A stretch of DNA of 64,000 nucleotides from SIG452 sp045638525 (GTDB lineage: Bacteria; Bacillota; Clostridia; UMGS1840). The position numbers and the translations under genes are program-made. Each line of letters opens with the position of its first letter. Positions within the stretch are counted from its first letter, which is position 1. Shown here one piece after another: positions 1 through 7,373 of the stretch. The stretch lies in assembly GCA_045638525.1 (NCBI GenBank), contig JAZUBQ010000023.1, positions 167,770-231,769 on the forward strand, in the 5' to 3' direction. Under the pieces are notes generated by a model. That model had not been told where the DNA came from. It did not search any database and saw only the letters and a list, made by a program, of their open reading frames with translations.

Positions 1-11
1 AGCAAAGAAGT

Positions 12-2456
12 ATGAATAAATGTTTAGGATGTATGGAAGATAAAGAGGAGTCTCTTTCCGTTTGTCCCCATTGCGGATATGTGGAAGGGACACCTCCGAA
101 GGAGATTTATCACATTACTCCCGGTCAGGTTCTTCATGGAAAATATATTGTTGGCAGAGTGCTGGGATACGGTGGATTTGGTATTACCTATATTGGTTGG
201 GACTATACCTTAGACCGTAAGGTTGCCATCAAAGAATTTTTACCCAGTGATTTCGCTACCCGTATGCCCGGTGAAACGATGATTACGGTATATAACGGGG
301 AACCTACCGTACAGTTTGAAGCAGGTCTGGAACGCTTTATCGAAGAAGCACAGAGACTGGCAAAATTCAATTCAGTAGGCAGTATTGTAGATATTTATGA
401 TACTTTTATTGAAAACAATACGGGTTATATTGTAATGCAGTGTCTGGAAGGGGAAACCGTGAAAGACCTGCTCAAGCAAAACGGTGTTATGCCGTATGAA
501 AGTGCCCGTCTGATTATTGTAGAAATCTTAAAAACCTTAGAAGAAGTACATAAAGAGGGGATTATCCATCGTGATATTTCTCCCGATAATATTTTTATTA
601 CCAACGATAACCAGATTAAATTGCTGGACTTTGGTGCCGCACGATATGCGTCCGGTTTCCACTCCAAAAGTTTGTCGGTTATTCTAAAACCCGGTTATGC
701 GCCGGAAGAACAATACCGCAGTCACGGAAATCAGGGCCCCTGGTCAGACGTGTATGCAACGGCGGCAACTCTATATAAAATGATTACAGGGATTACCATT
801 GAGGAATCCATGGAACGAACGGTTTGTGACAATGTGAAATCTCCTCTGGAGTTAGGTGTTGCGATTCCGGAAGGTGCCAACACTGCGATTATGAATGCGT
901 TAAACATTCACGCCGAGCTTCGTACCCAATCTGCCGGCGATTTTATTCGCGAATTGGAAAGCGAGCAGGTAGAACGTATTATTGATAAACCCAAAAAATC
1001 AGATTCCGGCAAAATGCCGTTATGGCTGAAAATTGCAATTCCCTCTATTGTTGGTGTTGCAATGATTCTTGTAACCTTAGTTGCTGTTGGTGTGATTAAA
1101 ATTCCTTATCTGATTGATGTAATAGGTCCGGATGCAGATTTGACAAATCGTGTTCCCAGTGTCATCAATAAAATGATGAAGGAAGGGGAACAAATTCTGG
1201 CAAAAGAAAGTCTGGGTATGCAGATTATCGGTCAGGATTATGATGAATTTGCTGAAAAAGATATCGTTAAGACCCAGTCTCCCGCCGGCGGAAGACTGAT
1301 TGCAGAATGTTCTGTGGTTGACGATAATAAACGTGTGGTATTCGTTGTTGTCAGCGGTGGTCCGGCTCCCAAAATGGTTCCCGATGTGTCAGGGATGACA
1401 AGGGAAGAAGCAACAGCCCTTCTGCAGTCCTTAGGTTTCTTGGTAGAAAGCGAAGAAGAATATAATCAGGATGTTGCTGTTGGCGTAATCATCAGCCAGG
1501 ATATCGTAAACCAGGAATATGCATACGGTTCTACCTTGCATCTGGTTGTTTCCAAAGGGGAAATGAAGGTAGACGAATCCAAAATGCATAAAATTCCGGA
1601 TTTAGTTGGTTTAGACTATGATCAGGCATATAAAAAGCTGACTGCTATCGGTATGTATGTGGAAAAACGAGATGAACCCAGCACCAAGAAGGAAAATCAG
1701 GTTCTTTCTCAGTCAGTGGAAAAGGATACTGAATGTCCGGAAGGTACCACCATTGTGCTGACTGTTTCCAATAACAGTATCGTTATTCCTAATGTTCAGT
1801 ATAAAGAGAAAAATGAAGCGAAGAAACTGATTGAAGCAGCAGGAGCAAAAGTTGTAATCAAAGAAGTAGAAAGCTCCACCGTTGCAGCAGGTCTGGTTAT
1901 CAGTCAGTCTAAGAGCGGTAAAGCAACTGCAGGAACAACCGTAACTCTGCAGGTTTCTAAGGGCGAAGCTTCCAAAGCAGCAAAAGAAGCGAAACAGGAT
2001 ATTGCACAGCAGCAAAAGAATAATCCGACTCCGAAACCGGCAACTCCTGCACCTGCAACTCCGAAGCCGGCGACTCCGAAACCGGCAACTCCTGCACCGG
2101 CAACCCCAAGACCGGCAACCCCGGCACCTGCAACACCGAAGCCCGCAACACCGAAACCGGCAACTCCTGCACCTACTCCCGAACCGACTCCTGCACCTGC
2201 AACTCCGAAACCGGCAACTCCTTCACCGACACCGGCTCCGGAAAAGAAATCAGTTGTTGTGCCGAATATGAATGGTATGTATGTAGGAAAAAGCGGCTCA
2301 GAAGCTTCGAAAAACATTTTTGCACAGTATCCTGAATTGAAGGAACTGTCAGTTAACTTCGAATTTGTAGGAAATTCGGGTAGGGTTAGCAATATTGTGC
2401 CCGCACCGGGTTCTGTGTTAACTTCTAAGTCATCACTTACAATTTACATTAACTAA
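12..2456 (+). CDS. Membrane Ser/Thr protein kinase with N-terminal zinc ribbon and C-terminal PASTA repeats
   Basis: This 814-residue protein is a Hanks-type kinase of the PknB/PrkC class. In order it has a zinc ribbon (CxxC near residues 4-7 and CPHC at 18-21), a glycine loop (GYGGFG, about 52-57), the catalytic lysine in VAIKEF (K74), an HRDISPDN catalytic loop near 186, a DFGAAR motif near 208, one membrane segment at about 337-360, about four PASTA repeats at 385-655, a Pro/Ala/Thr linker built on repeated ATPKP-type units (670-745) and a last PASTA-like module. The family senses muropeptides or lipid II outside the cell and phosphorylates division and wall proteins; that role is inferred here. 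The HRDIS loop replaces the usual HRDLK, as in zinc-ribbon kinases of Clostridia. The start lies at the window edge, so the upstream context is unseen. Confidence 0.93.
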   Translation: MNKCLGCMEDKEESLSVCPHCGYVEGTPPKEIYHITPGQVLHGKYIVGRVLGYGGFGITYIGWDYTLDRKVAIKEFLPSDFATRMPGETMITVYNGEPTVQFEAGLERFIEEAQRLAKFNSVGSIVDIYDTFIENNTGYIVMQCLEGETVKDLLKQNGVMPYESARLIIVEILKTLEEVHKEGIIHRDISPDNIFITNDNQIKLLDFGAARYASGFHSKSLSVILKPGYAPEEQYRSHGNQGPWSDVYATAATLYKMITGITIEESMERTVCDNVKSPLELGVAIPEGANTAIMNALNIHAELRTQSAGDFIRELESEQVERIIDKPKKSDSGKMPLWLKIAIPSIVGVAMILVTLVAVGVIKIPYLIDVIGPDADLTNRVPSVINKMMKEGEQILAKESLGMQIIGQDYDEFAEKDIVKTQSPAGGRLIAECSVVDDNKRVVFVVVSGGPAPKMVPDVSGMTREEATALLQSLGFLVESEEEYNQDVAVGVIISQDIVNQEYAYGSTLHLVVSKGEMKVDESKMHKIPDLVGLDYDQAYKKLTAIGMYVEKRDEPSTKKENQVLSQSVEKDTECPEGTTIVLTVSNNSIVIPNVQYKEKNEAKKLIEAAGAKVVIKEVESSTVAAGLVISQSKSGKATAGTTVTLQVSKGEASKAAKEAKQDIAQQQKNNPTPKPATPAPATPKPATPKPATPAPATPRPATPAPATPKPATPKPATPAPTPEPTPAPATPKPATPSPTPAPEKKSVVVPNMNGMYVGKSGSEASKNIFAQYPELKELSVNFEFVGNSGRVSNIVPAPGSVLTSKSSLTIYIN

Positions 2457-2475
2457 TGAAAAGTTAATAATATGA

Positions 2476-2513
2476 AAAATGGCTATAGCAAAATATTTTG
2501 CTATAGCCATTTT
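2476..2513 (+). terminator. Terminator after the PASTA kinase
   Basis: A perfect 18-bp inverted repeat (AAAATGGCTATAGCAAAA and its complement) with a 2-nt loop starts 20 bp after the kinase stop codon. The stem ends in T residues, although the T run is short. Confidence 0.75.
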
Positions 2514-2631
2514 CAGACGATTCCGAAATGATGGTATATTTTTGTATATTTGTCAGAATCAGAAAAACGATTTATTTAAAATGATAAAAAGAGAATGTTT
2601 ATTTTTGATTTTAAAAATTAAACGCTGAGGC

Positions 2632-2660
2632 TTGACATTTTCCAATAAATTTGATACACT
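2632..2660 (+). promoter_or_regulatory. Promoter of tRNA-Ser
   Basis: TTGACA (2632-2637) and TACACT (2655-2660) are separated by 17 bp, and the tRNA begins 18 nt after the -10 box. Confidence 0.85.
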
Positions 2661-2678
2661 ATAGTGGTATTTTAATGA

Positions 2679-2767
2679 GGAGCGGTATCGAAGTGGTCAT
2701 AACGGACATGACTCGAAATCATGATGCCCCTTGAGGGACGTGGGTTCGAATCCCACCCGCTCCGCCA
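2679..2767 (+). tRNA. tRNA-Ser (CGA)
   Basis: The 89-nt gene has a 7-bp acceptor stem (GGAGCGG with CCGCTCC), a long variable arm typical of class II tRNAs, the anticodon loop CTCGAAA giving anticodon CGA, a GGTTCGAATCC T loop and an encoded CCA. It decodes UCG. Confidence 0.95.
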
Positions 2768-2772
2768 AAAGG

Positions 2773-2805
2773 AAGACATCTGTTGGAACAGATGTCTTTT
2801 CTTTT
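2773..2805 (+). terminator. First terminator after tRNA-Ser
   Basis: AAGACATCTGTT pairs perfectly with AACAGATGTCTT around a 2-nt loop and is followed by a T-rich run. It begins 5 nt after the encoded CCA. Confidence 0.8.
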
Positions 2806-2959
2806 GCAAGGGTGGTGATGAGAAGCCACATAGGTTCGTCGAAGCAGCCGAGTGCCAAGGGCAATCGGACTGTGAAGTCTCGAGCAGCGAAGGTTTTTCG
2901 GTAACCGCTAAGAGCGGTCGAAAAAGAGAGTAGCGCAGAGTATCTCACCCGCTCCGCCA
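2806..2959 (+). repeat. GC-rich hairpin segment ending in a second copy of the tRNA-Ser 3' tail
   Basis: After the first terminator the base composition rises sharply. Two clean hairpins are visible: CCGA-g-TGCC-aag-GGCA-a-TCGG near 2850-2872, and TTTTTCG...CGAAAAA enclosing ACCGCT-aag-AGCGGT near 2895-2930. The segment ends with CACCCGCTCCGCCA (2946-2959), identical to the last 14 nt of tRNA-Ser including CCA and repeated at a period of 192 bp. No coding capacity is evident. It could be an integrated mini-element or a structured RNA made by read-through of the first terminator; see findings. Confidence 0.6.
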
Positions 2960-3002
2960 GAAAAAACCGCTAACTTTGTATCAAAGTTAACGGTTTTTTC
3001 TG
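2960..3002 (+). terminator. Second terminator after the duplicated tRNA-Ser tail
   Basis: A long palindrome with arms of the form AAAAAACCG-TAACTTTG pairs around a 3-nt loop and ends in TTTTTT. It directly follows the duplicated CCA and resembles the terminator that ends the tRNA-Cys operon at 3443-3485. Confidence 0.8.
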
Positions 3003-3100
3003 GCACTAACGGTTTGTTTTAATACGAGCATTATAGGGGTTTCATTTTTTAAAAGATATTTTCACTGTGAAATTATCTTTCTTTTCCTTGTAAAAAAATA

Positions 3101-3129
3101 TTGTTTTTACAAGGAATTTATGTTATAAT
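3101..3129 (+). promoter_or_regulatory. Promoter of a putative ncRNA
   Basis: TTGTTT (3101-3106) and TATAAT (3124-3129) are spaced 17 bp. No ribosome binding site or reading frame follows, which points to a non-coding transcript starting near 3136. Confidence 0.65.
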
Positions 3130-3135
3130 TTATAT

Positions 3136-3267
3136 GAAAACAATGTCTGTTGGCGTGTCGACTATATTTGGAATAGCTGCCGCCCTTTCAGCGTTGTTTT
3201 CACCCGAGCGAGATACAAACGGCTTTCCAAAACAGAAGTTGTTGTATTTAAGACCTCGGTTTTTTTA
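3136..3267 (+). ncRNA. Putative structured ncRNA, possibly 6S RNA
   Basis: The roughly 130-nt transcript is closed by pairing of its ends: AACAA-TCTGTT near 3138-3151 pairs with AACAGA-TTGTT near 3230-3244, with a 2x2 internal loop. A long internally paired arm containing GCCGCCC and CACCCGAG lies between. It ends in GGTTTTTTT. The rod-like shape with closing stem and central region is what a 6S RNA looks like, and the length is in the lower part of the usual range. The identification is by shape and general resemblance only; a covariance-model search would decide it. Confidence 0.4.
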
Positions 3268-3270
3268 TTA

Positions 3271-3442
3271 GTGAAATATCAACTTCGTTGATGTGAAATA
3301 ATTTCTATTGAAATTTTGAAATAGAAAGCGATCGCTTTCTGTGAAATGAAATAAATCCACACGCCGTAAGGCGTATTTCACATTGCGTAGCAATATTTCA
3401 CGCCCGAAGGGTATTTCACAAATCCGAAAGGATTTATTTCGT
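3271..3442 (+). repeat. Array of small hairpins separated by GTGAAAT/ATTTCAC
   Basis: At least six short perfect hairpins follow each other (ATCAAC-ttc-GTTGAT, TTTCTATT...AATAGAAA, AGCGATCGCT, ACGCC-gtaa-GGCGT, ATTGC-gta-GCAAT, AATCC-gaaa-GGATT). The spacer is GTGAAAT in the left half and its complement ATTTCAC in the right half. GAAATAAATCC (3348-3358) and GGATTTATTTC (3430-3440) enclose the right half as an inverted repeat. It looks like a MITE- or REP-like intergenic repeat without coding capacity. Confidence 0.7.
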
Positions 3443-3485
3443 TAAAAAAACCGCCAATCTTGTATCAAGTTTGACGGTTTTTTTT
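3443..3485 (-). terminator. Terminator of the tRNA-Asp-Phe-Gly-Cys operon
   Basis: Read on the minus strand, an AAACCGTCAAACTT arm pairs with AAGATTGGCGG (one G-U) and runs into TTTTTTT immediately after the CCA of tRNA-Cys. Confidence 0.8.
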
Positions 3486-3558
3486 GGAGGCGCCACCCAG
3501 ATTTGAACTGGGGATCAAGGTGTTGCAGACCGCTGCCTTACCACTTGGCTATGGCGCC
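3485..3558 (-). tRNA. tRNA-Cys (GCA)
   Basis: The cloverleaf has acceptor GGCGCCA paired with TGGCGCC, anticodon GCA, a GTTCAAATC T loop and an encoded CCA. It is the last gene of a four-tRNA operon on the minus strand. Confidence 0.95.
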
Positions 3559-3616
3559 ATATAAAATTGTTTTTTAGTTGACAAAAGGCACAACCTAAAT
3601 TGTGCCTTTTATCAAA

Positions 3617-3691
3617 TGGAGCGGAAGACGAGATTCGAACTCGCGACGTTCACCTTGGCAAGGTGACGCTCTACCACTGAGCCACTCCCGC
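3617..3691 (-). tRNA. tRNA-Gly (GCC)
   Basis: The acceptor GCGGGAG pairs with CTTCCGC, the anticodon loop TTGCCAA gives GCC, the T loop is GTTCGAATC and CCA is encoded. It is the third gene of the operon. Confidence 0.95.
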
Positions 3692-3713
3692 ATATTGTGT
3701 TTGAAAAAGCTTA

Positions 3714-3790
3714 TGGTGCCTCCGGGTGGAATCGAACCGCCGACACAGGGATTTTCAGTCCCTTGCTCTACCGACTGAGCTACAGAGGCA
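3714..3790 (-). tRNA. tRNA-Phe (GAA)
   Basis: The acceptor TGCCTCT pairs imperfectly with CGGAGGCA, the anticodon loop gives GAA and CCA is encoded. It is the second gene of the operon. Confidence 0.93.
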
Positions 3791-3833
3791 AATCTTTTGT
3801 AACGGCTCAACTTCCAGGTGGAAAAAAAGAAAG

Positions 3834-3910
3834 TGGCGACCTGGAAGGGACTCGAACCCTCGACCTCTAGCGTGACAGGCTAGCGTTCTAACCAACTGAA
3901 CTACCAGGCC
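3834..3910 (-). tRNA. tRNA-Asp (GTC)
   Basis: The acceptor GGCCTGG pairs with CCAGGTC, the anticodon loop CTGTCAC gives GTC and CCA is encoded. It is the first gene of the minus-strand tRNA operon. Confidence 0.95.
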
Positions 3911-3953
3911 ATATTTTCTTTCTGACAACCGCTTTGCTTATCAAGCGAAATTG

Positions 3954-3982
3954 ATTATACACTACTTTTTTCGAAAAGTCAA
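3954..3982 (-). promoter_or_regulatory. Promoter of the tRNA-Asp-Phe-Gly-Cys operon
   Basis: On the minus strand TTGACT and TATAAT are spaced exactly 17 bp, 44 bp before tRNA-Asp. The stretch from 3983 to 4176 is extremely AT-rich and holds nothing else that I can recognise. Confidence 0.9.
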
Positions 3983-4176
3983 TAGTTTTTTTGAAATTTT
4001 TTTAATTTTTTTTAAATTTTTTTGAAAATATCTTGAAAACCATTGGAAATACTGGTTTTTTAATAATTAAAAAATTTGAATTTTTCTTTTGGAAAAGAGA
4101 AATGTTTGATTTTGTCAGTAATTTTATCAAAAAATAAACAAAAATATACTACTTTGTAAAAAAATGTAAAAACCTA

Positions 4177-4205
4177 TTGACTTTTTTAAGAAATAATGTT
4201 ATAAT
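4177..4205 (+). promoter_or_regulatory. Promoter of the AbrB-like regulator
   Basis: TTGACT (4177-4182) and TATAAT (4200-4205) have a 17-bp spacer. The predicted transcription start near 4212 rules out the ATG at 4215 as a well-served start codon and supports the ATG at 4257. Confidence 0.85.
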
Positions 4206-4256
4206 TGTAAAAAAATGGAAAAACATATCAGAAACAAAAGAAAAAAGGTGATGAAC

Positions 4257-4661
4257 ATGATCGCAACAGGCTTAACACGGCGAATTGATAAGTTGGGCAG
4301 AATTATGGTGCCCAAAGCCATTCGCAGTGAATACGGCATCGGAGAACATACCGCGGTTGAAATTTATACCAATGAAGAATATATTGTAATTCAGAAATAT
4401 TCGCAAAAGGATGTGGAAATCCAATCCAAGTACCACACCGATAACGTGGGACGAATTGTATTGCCGAAATCCATTCGGAAACAGTTTTTCCTGACAGAGA
4501 ATGATGATTATGTGGAAATTTTTACAGAAGAGCACAGTATCTTGTTAAAAAAATATGAAAAAAGCTGTGTGATTTGTTCCGGTCAGGAAGGTTTGATTTC
4601 TGTAAAAGGGAAAAAAGTCTGCCGACATTGCGTGGAAGAAATTCAAAAAATAAAAGCGTAA
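4257..4661 (+). CDS. AbrB/SpoVT-type regulator with two AbrB domains and a zinc ribbon
   Basis: The start at 4257 is chosen because AAAGGTG sits 6-7 nt upstream; an in-frame ATG at 4215 has no Shine-Dalgarno. The 134-residue product carries two successive swapped-hairpin AbrB domains, with cores RRIDKLGRIMVPKAIR (about 9-24) and NVGRIVLPKSIRKQF (about 61-75). A C-terminal CxxC...CxxC ribbon follows (CVIC near 107, CRHC near 124). AbrB proteins are DNA-binding transition-state or sporulation regulators that normally dimerise through one such domain per chain; here both halves are in one polypeptide. It is a single-gene transcript with its own promoter and terminator. The target genes cannot be told. 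Confidence 0.85.
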   Translation: MIATGLTRRIDKLGRIMVPKAIRSEYGIGEHTAVEIYTNEEYIVIQKYSQKDVEIQSKYHTDNVGRIVLPKSIRKQFFLTENDDYVEIFTEEHSILLKKYEKSCVICSGQEGLISVKGKKVCRHCVEEIQKIKA

Positions 4662-4709
4662 CATCAAATCGGATTACTCTTATTATAAAATATTGCATAG
4701 TTATGGAAT

Positions 4710-4748
4710 ACGGTAGGTAAAAGCATTGCGTTACCTGCCGTTTCTTTT
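4710..4748 (+). terminator. Terminator after the AbrB-like gene
   Basis: ACGGTAGGTAA pairs with TTACCTGCCGT around a 10-nt loop, followed by TTTCTTTTTA. Confidence 0.75.
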
Positions 4749-4928
4749 TATCGGGAAAAAGACTGAAAATGCAAATAATCTGACTAAATGTATAAATAAA
4801 TTGCAAAAAATATATGATAAGATAAAATTAAGGGAAATTGAGCCTTTCTTCCTGTTTTTTAATTCCTGAAATTCTAAGAGGAGGAAGCAGTTTTCCAAAA
4901 ATTAAAATTGAAAGCAGGGCTTTATGTT

Positions 4929-6008
4929 ATGGCAGATTACAATTTGAAAGAAATTATCGGTAAATTTGATGTTACCGACGGTGCCACTCCCTACGGAAAG
5001 GGGCACATTAATGACACTTATTTGTCCAATACGAATGATCCCCGATTTATCTTACAAAGAATCAACAACAATGTGTTCAAACGTCCTCAGGATGTTATGG
5101 AAAACATTGTTCATGTTACAGCACATCTTAGGGAAAAAATCATCGCAGAAGGCGGAGATCCCAAAAGAGAAACCTTAAATCTGGTAAAAACCTATGAAGG
5201 AGAACCTTACTATGTAACTCCCAAGGGTGATTATTTCAGAATGTATGAGTTTATTGAAGGCGCACAGACCTATGAAATTGTAGAGGAACCCATCCATTTT
5301 TACAATGCGGCAAAAGCCTTTGCAAAATTCCAGCAGCGTCTGGCAGATTTTCCTGCGGAAAAACTTCACGAAACCATCCCCAGCTTCCACGATACCACAG
5401 TTCGTTTCCAGCAGTTAAAAGATGCGATTGCAAAAGATAAAGCAGGCAGATTAAAAGACGTGCAGGCGGAAGTGGAATTTGCTCTGGCAAGAGAGAAGGA
5501 TACTTCTGTTATTGTAGATGCAATCAAAGACGGTTCCGTTCCGCTTCGTGTAACTCATAATGATACCAAATATAACAACATTATGATTGATGACGAAACA
5601 GGTCTCGGCATCTGCGTAATTGACTTGGATACCGTTATGCCCGGCTCTTTGTTATATGACTATGGTGATTCCTTACGTTTTGGTACCAATCCTGCGGATG
5701 AAGACGAAAAAGATTTATCCAAAGTATACTGCGATTTAAATTTATTTGAAATGTTCACCAAAGGTTATATGGAAGAGTTAAAAGACGTTATGACTCCCCG
5801 TGAAAAAGAGTTGATGCCCTTTGCAGCAAAACTGATGACCTATGAATGTGGTATCCGTTTCCTGGCTGACTACTTGAACGGTGATACTTATTTTAAAACA
5901 AAATATCCCGAACATAACTTGGACCGTTGCCATACTCAGTTCAAATTAGTAAAAGATATGGAAGAAAAAGAAGAATTAATGAAGGAGATTGTGAAGAAGT
6001 ATGATTAA
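4929..6008 (+). CDS. Hexosamine 1-kinase-like phosphotransferase (NahK-type, APH fold)
   Basis: The 359-residue protein has an aminoglycoside-phosphotransferase fold: a phosphate-loop-like region near residues 22-35 (YGKGHINDTYL), the catalytic HNDTKYNNIM motif (about 212-221) and the Mg-binding VIDLDTVMPG motif (about 232-241). Length and motifs match N-acetylhexosamine 1-kinases, which phosphorylate GlcNAc or GalNAc at C1. The ATG at 4929 is preferred over an in-frame TTG at 4908 because conserved sequence begins with ADYNLKEII; AGCAGGG lies about 10 nt upstream. It is the first gene of an amino-sugar operon and overlaps the next gene by 8 nt. No lacto-N-biose phosphorylase is present, so the physiological substrate is uncertain. 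Confidence 0.75.
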   Translation: MADYNLKEIIGKFDVTDGATPYGKGHINDTYLSNTNDPRFILQRINNNVFKRPQDVMENIVHVTAHLREKIIAEGGDPKRETLNLVKTYEGEPYYVTPKGDYFRMYEFIEGAQTYEIVEEPIHFYNAAKAFAKFQQRLADFPAEKLHETIPSFHDTTVRFQQLKDAIAKDKAGRLKDVQAEVEFALAREKDTSVIVDAIKDGSVPLRVTHNDTKYNNIMIDDETGLGICVIDLDTVMPGSLLYDYGDSLRFGTNPADEDEKDLSKVYCDLNLFEMFTKGYMEELKDVMTPREKELMPFAAKLMTYECGIRFLADYLNGDTYFKTKYPEHNLDRCHTQFKLVKDMEEKEELMKEIVKKYD

Positions 6009-7332
6009 ACCTATTTTAGACCAGGAATTTATCCCTGCAGTTGTATATAACAGAAAATTTTTAGAAACCGCAACCCGTCCTTTACAGATTGCAGTGGAAA
6101 GAGAAAACGGTCTTATCTACCGTTATGACACCAAAATCGGTGACGATAAAGAAGCAAACAACTTCTATGTGGAACGTTTAATCAAAATGTTGCTGTGGGC
6201 AGTTGGTGGTTTCAAAATTTACTTAAACGGCGATAAAGATGTATATGAATACATCAAAGAAGCGTATACTATGGAAGGACTTCGTAAATTCGACGTTGAC
6301 TTTATGAGCAGCGTTTACGAAAATCCCTTTGAAGTTATCTATACCGAAAATATGCCCGAAGAAAAAGGAAACCCTGTTTCCATCGGCCGTCATTTGGACG
6401 GATGCCGTATCGGTTTTGATGCCGGCGGAAGCGATATGAAAGTTTCTGCTGTTGTTGACGGTGAAGTTATTTTCTCCGAAGAAATCGTTTGGTTACCCAA
6501 ATTAAACGATGATCCGGAGTATCACTATGAAAACATTCAGAAAGCCATCGACCTGGCAGCATCCAAAATGCCCAGAGTAGATGCAATCGGCGTTTCTTCT
6601 GCAGGTGTTTATATTGCCAACCGTGCAATGGTTGCTTCTTTGTTTATCAAAGTGCCGAAAGACAAATTCAACGCAAGAATCAAAGACATCTATAAAAACA
6701 TCGCAGGCGACATTCCGGTTGCTGTTGCAAACGATGGTGACGTTGCGGCGTTGGCAGGTGCAATGCACTTAAACAAAAATTCTATCTTAGGCGTTGCTAT
6801 GGGTACTTCCGAAGCGGTTGGTTATGTTGATCCCAACGGTAACATCACCGGTTGGTTAAACGAACTGGCATTTGCTCCCGTTGACTATAACACCGACGCT
6901 ATGGTAGACGAATGGTCCGGCGATTTTGGTTGCGGATGTAAATATTTCTCTCAGGATGCTGTTATCAAATTGGCTCCCAAAGCAGGCATTGAATTGCCCG
7001 AAGATTTATCTTTGGCAGAAAAACTGAAAGTGGTTCAGAAATATTTAGCAGAAGGTCACGAAGGTGCTGTTCAGATTTTTGAAACCATCGGTACCTACTT
7101 CGGTTATGCCATCGCTTACTACAGTGATTTCTATGATATCAACTACCTGCAGATTTTAGGTCGTGTTACCTCCGGTAAAGGCGGCGACATCATCATTGAA
7201 AAAGCAAAAGAAGTATTAAATCAGGAATTCCCCGAATTGGCAAACAAAGTAAACTTATACATTCCCGATGAATACGAAAGAAGAGTTGGTCAGTCCATCG
7301 CGGCTGCAAGCTTACCCGAATTAGCGAAATAA
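6001..7332 (+). CDS. ROK-like ASKHA sugar kinase
   Basis: The 443-residue protein contains an actin-like ATPase core from about residue 135: phosphate-1 loop GFDAGGSDMK, catalytic-type aspartate in VANDGDVAALAGA (about 241-253) and a GVAMGTSEAVG segment resembling phosphate 2. About 130 N-terminal residues precede the kinase core and are not recognisable. By family it would phosphorylate a hexose or hexosamine, and position between a NahK-like kinase and nagB-nagA makes GlcNAc to GlcNAc-6-phosphate the natural inference. The start codon lies inside the end of the upstream gene (8-nt overlap), implying coupled translation. Confidence 0.7.
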   Translation: MIKPILDQEFIPAVVYNRKFLETATRPLQIAVERENGLIYRYDTKIGDDKEANNFYVERLIKMLLWAVGGFKIYLNGDKDVYEYIKEAYTMEGLRKFDVDFMSSVYENPFEVIYTENMPEEKGNPVSIGRHLDGCRIGFDAGGSDMKVSAVVDGEVIFSEEIVWLPKLNDDPEYHYENIQKAIDLAASKMPRVDAIGVSSAGVYIANRAMVASLFIKVPKDKFNARIKDIYKNIAGDIPVAVANDGDVAALAGAMHLNKNSILGVAMGTSEAVGYVDPNGNITGWLNELAFAPVDYNTDAMVDEWSGDFGCGCKYFSQDAVIKLAPKAGIELPEDLSLAEKLKVVQKYLAEGHEGAVQIFETIGTYFGYAIAYYSDFYDINYLQILGRVTSGKGGDIIIEKAKEVLNQEFPELANKVNLYIPDEYERRVGQSIAAASLPELAK

Positions 7333-7373
7333 GCAAAAGAATCTGCGAAAACCAGCGAAAGGAGTTTTTGACA

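Noticed and set aside
1904..2392. Glycine/valine/alanine-rich frame antisense to the kinase linker
   Set aside because: It is the shadow of the ATPKP-type repeats on the opposite strand, has no ribosome binding site and overlaps a certain gene.
2697..2948. Frames of 70-83 codons over the tRNA-Ser region on both strands
   Set aside because: They run through the tRNA and its terminator and have no initiation signal.
2806..2959. A degraded second tRNA-Ser gene
   Set aside because: Only the last 14-15 nt match; no anticodon arm, D arm or variable arm can be recognised in the preceding sequence.
3271..3442. CRISPR-like array
   Set aside because: The repeated units are only 7 nt, the segments between are self-complementary hairpins, spacing is irregular and there are no cas genes.
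3595..3810. 71-codon minus-strand frame
   Set aside because: It spans tRNA-Gly and tRNA-Phe and is not a protein gene.
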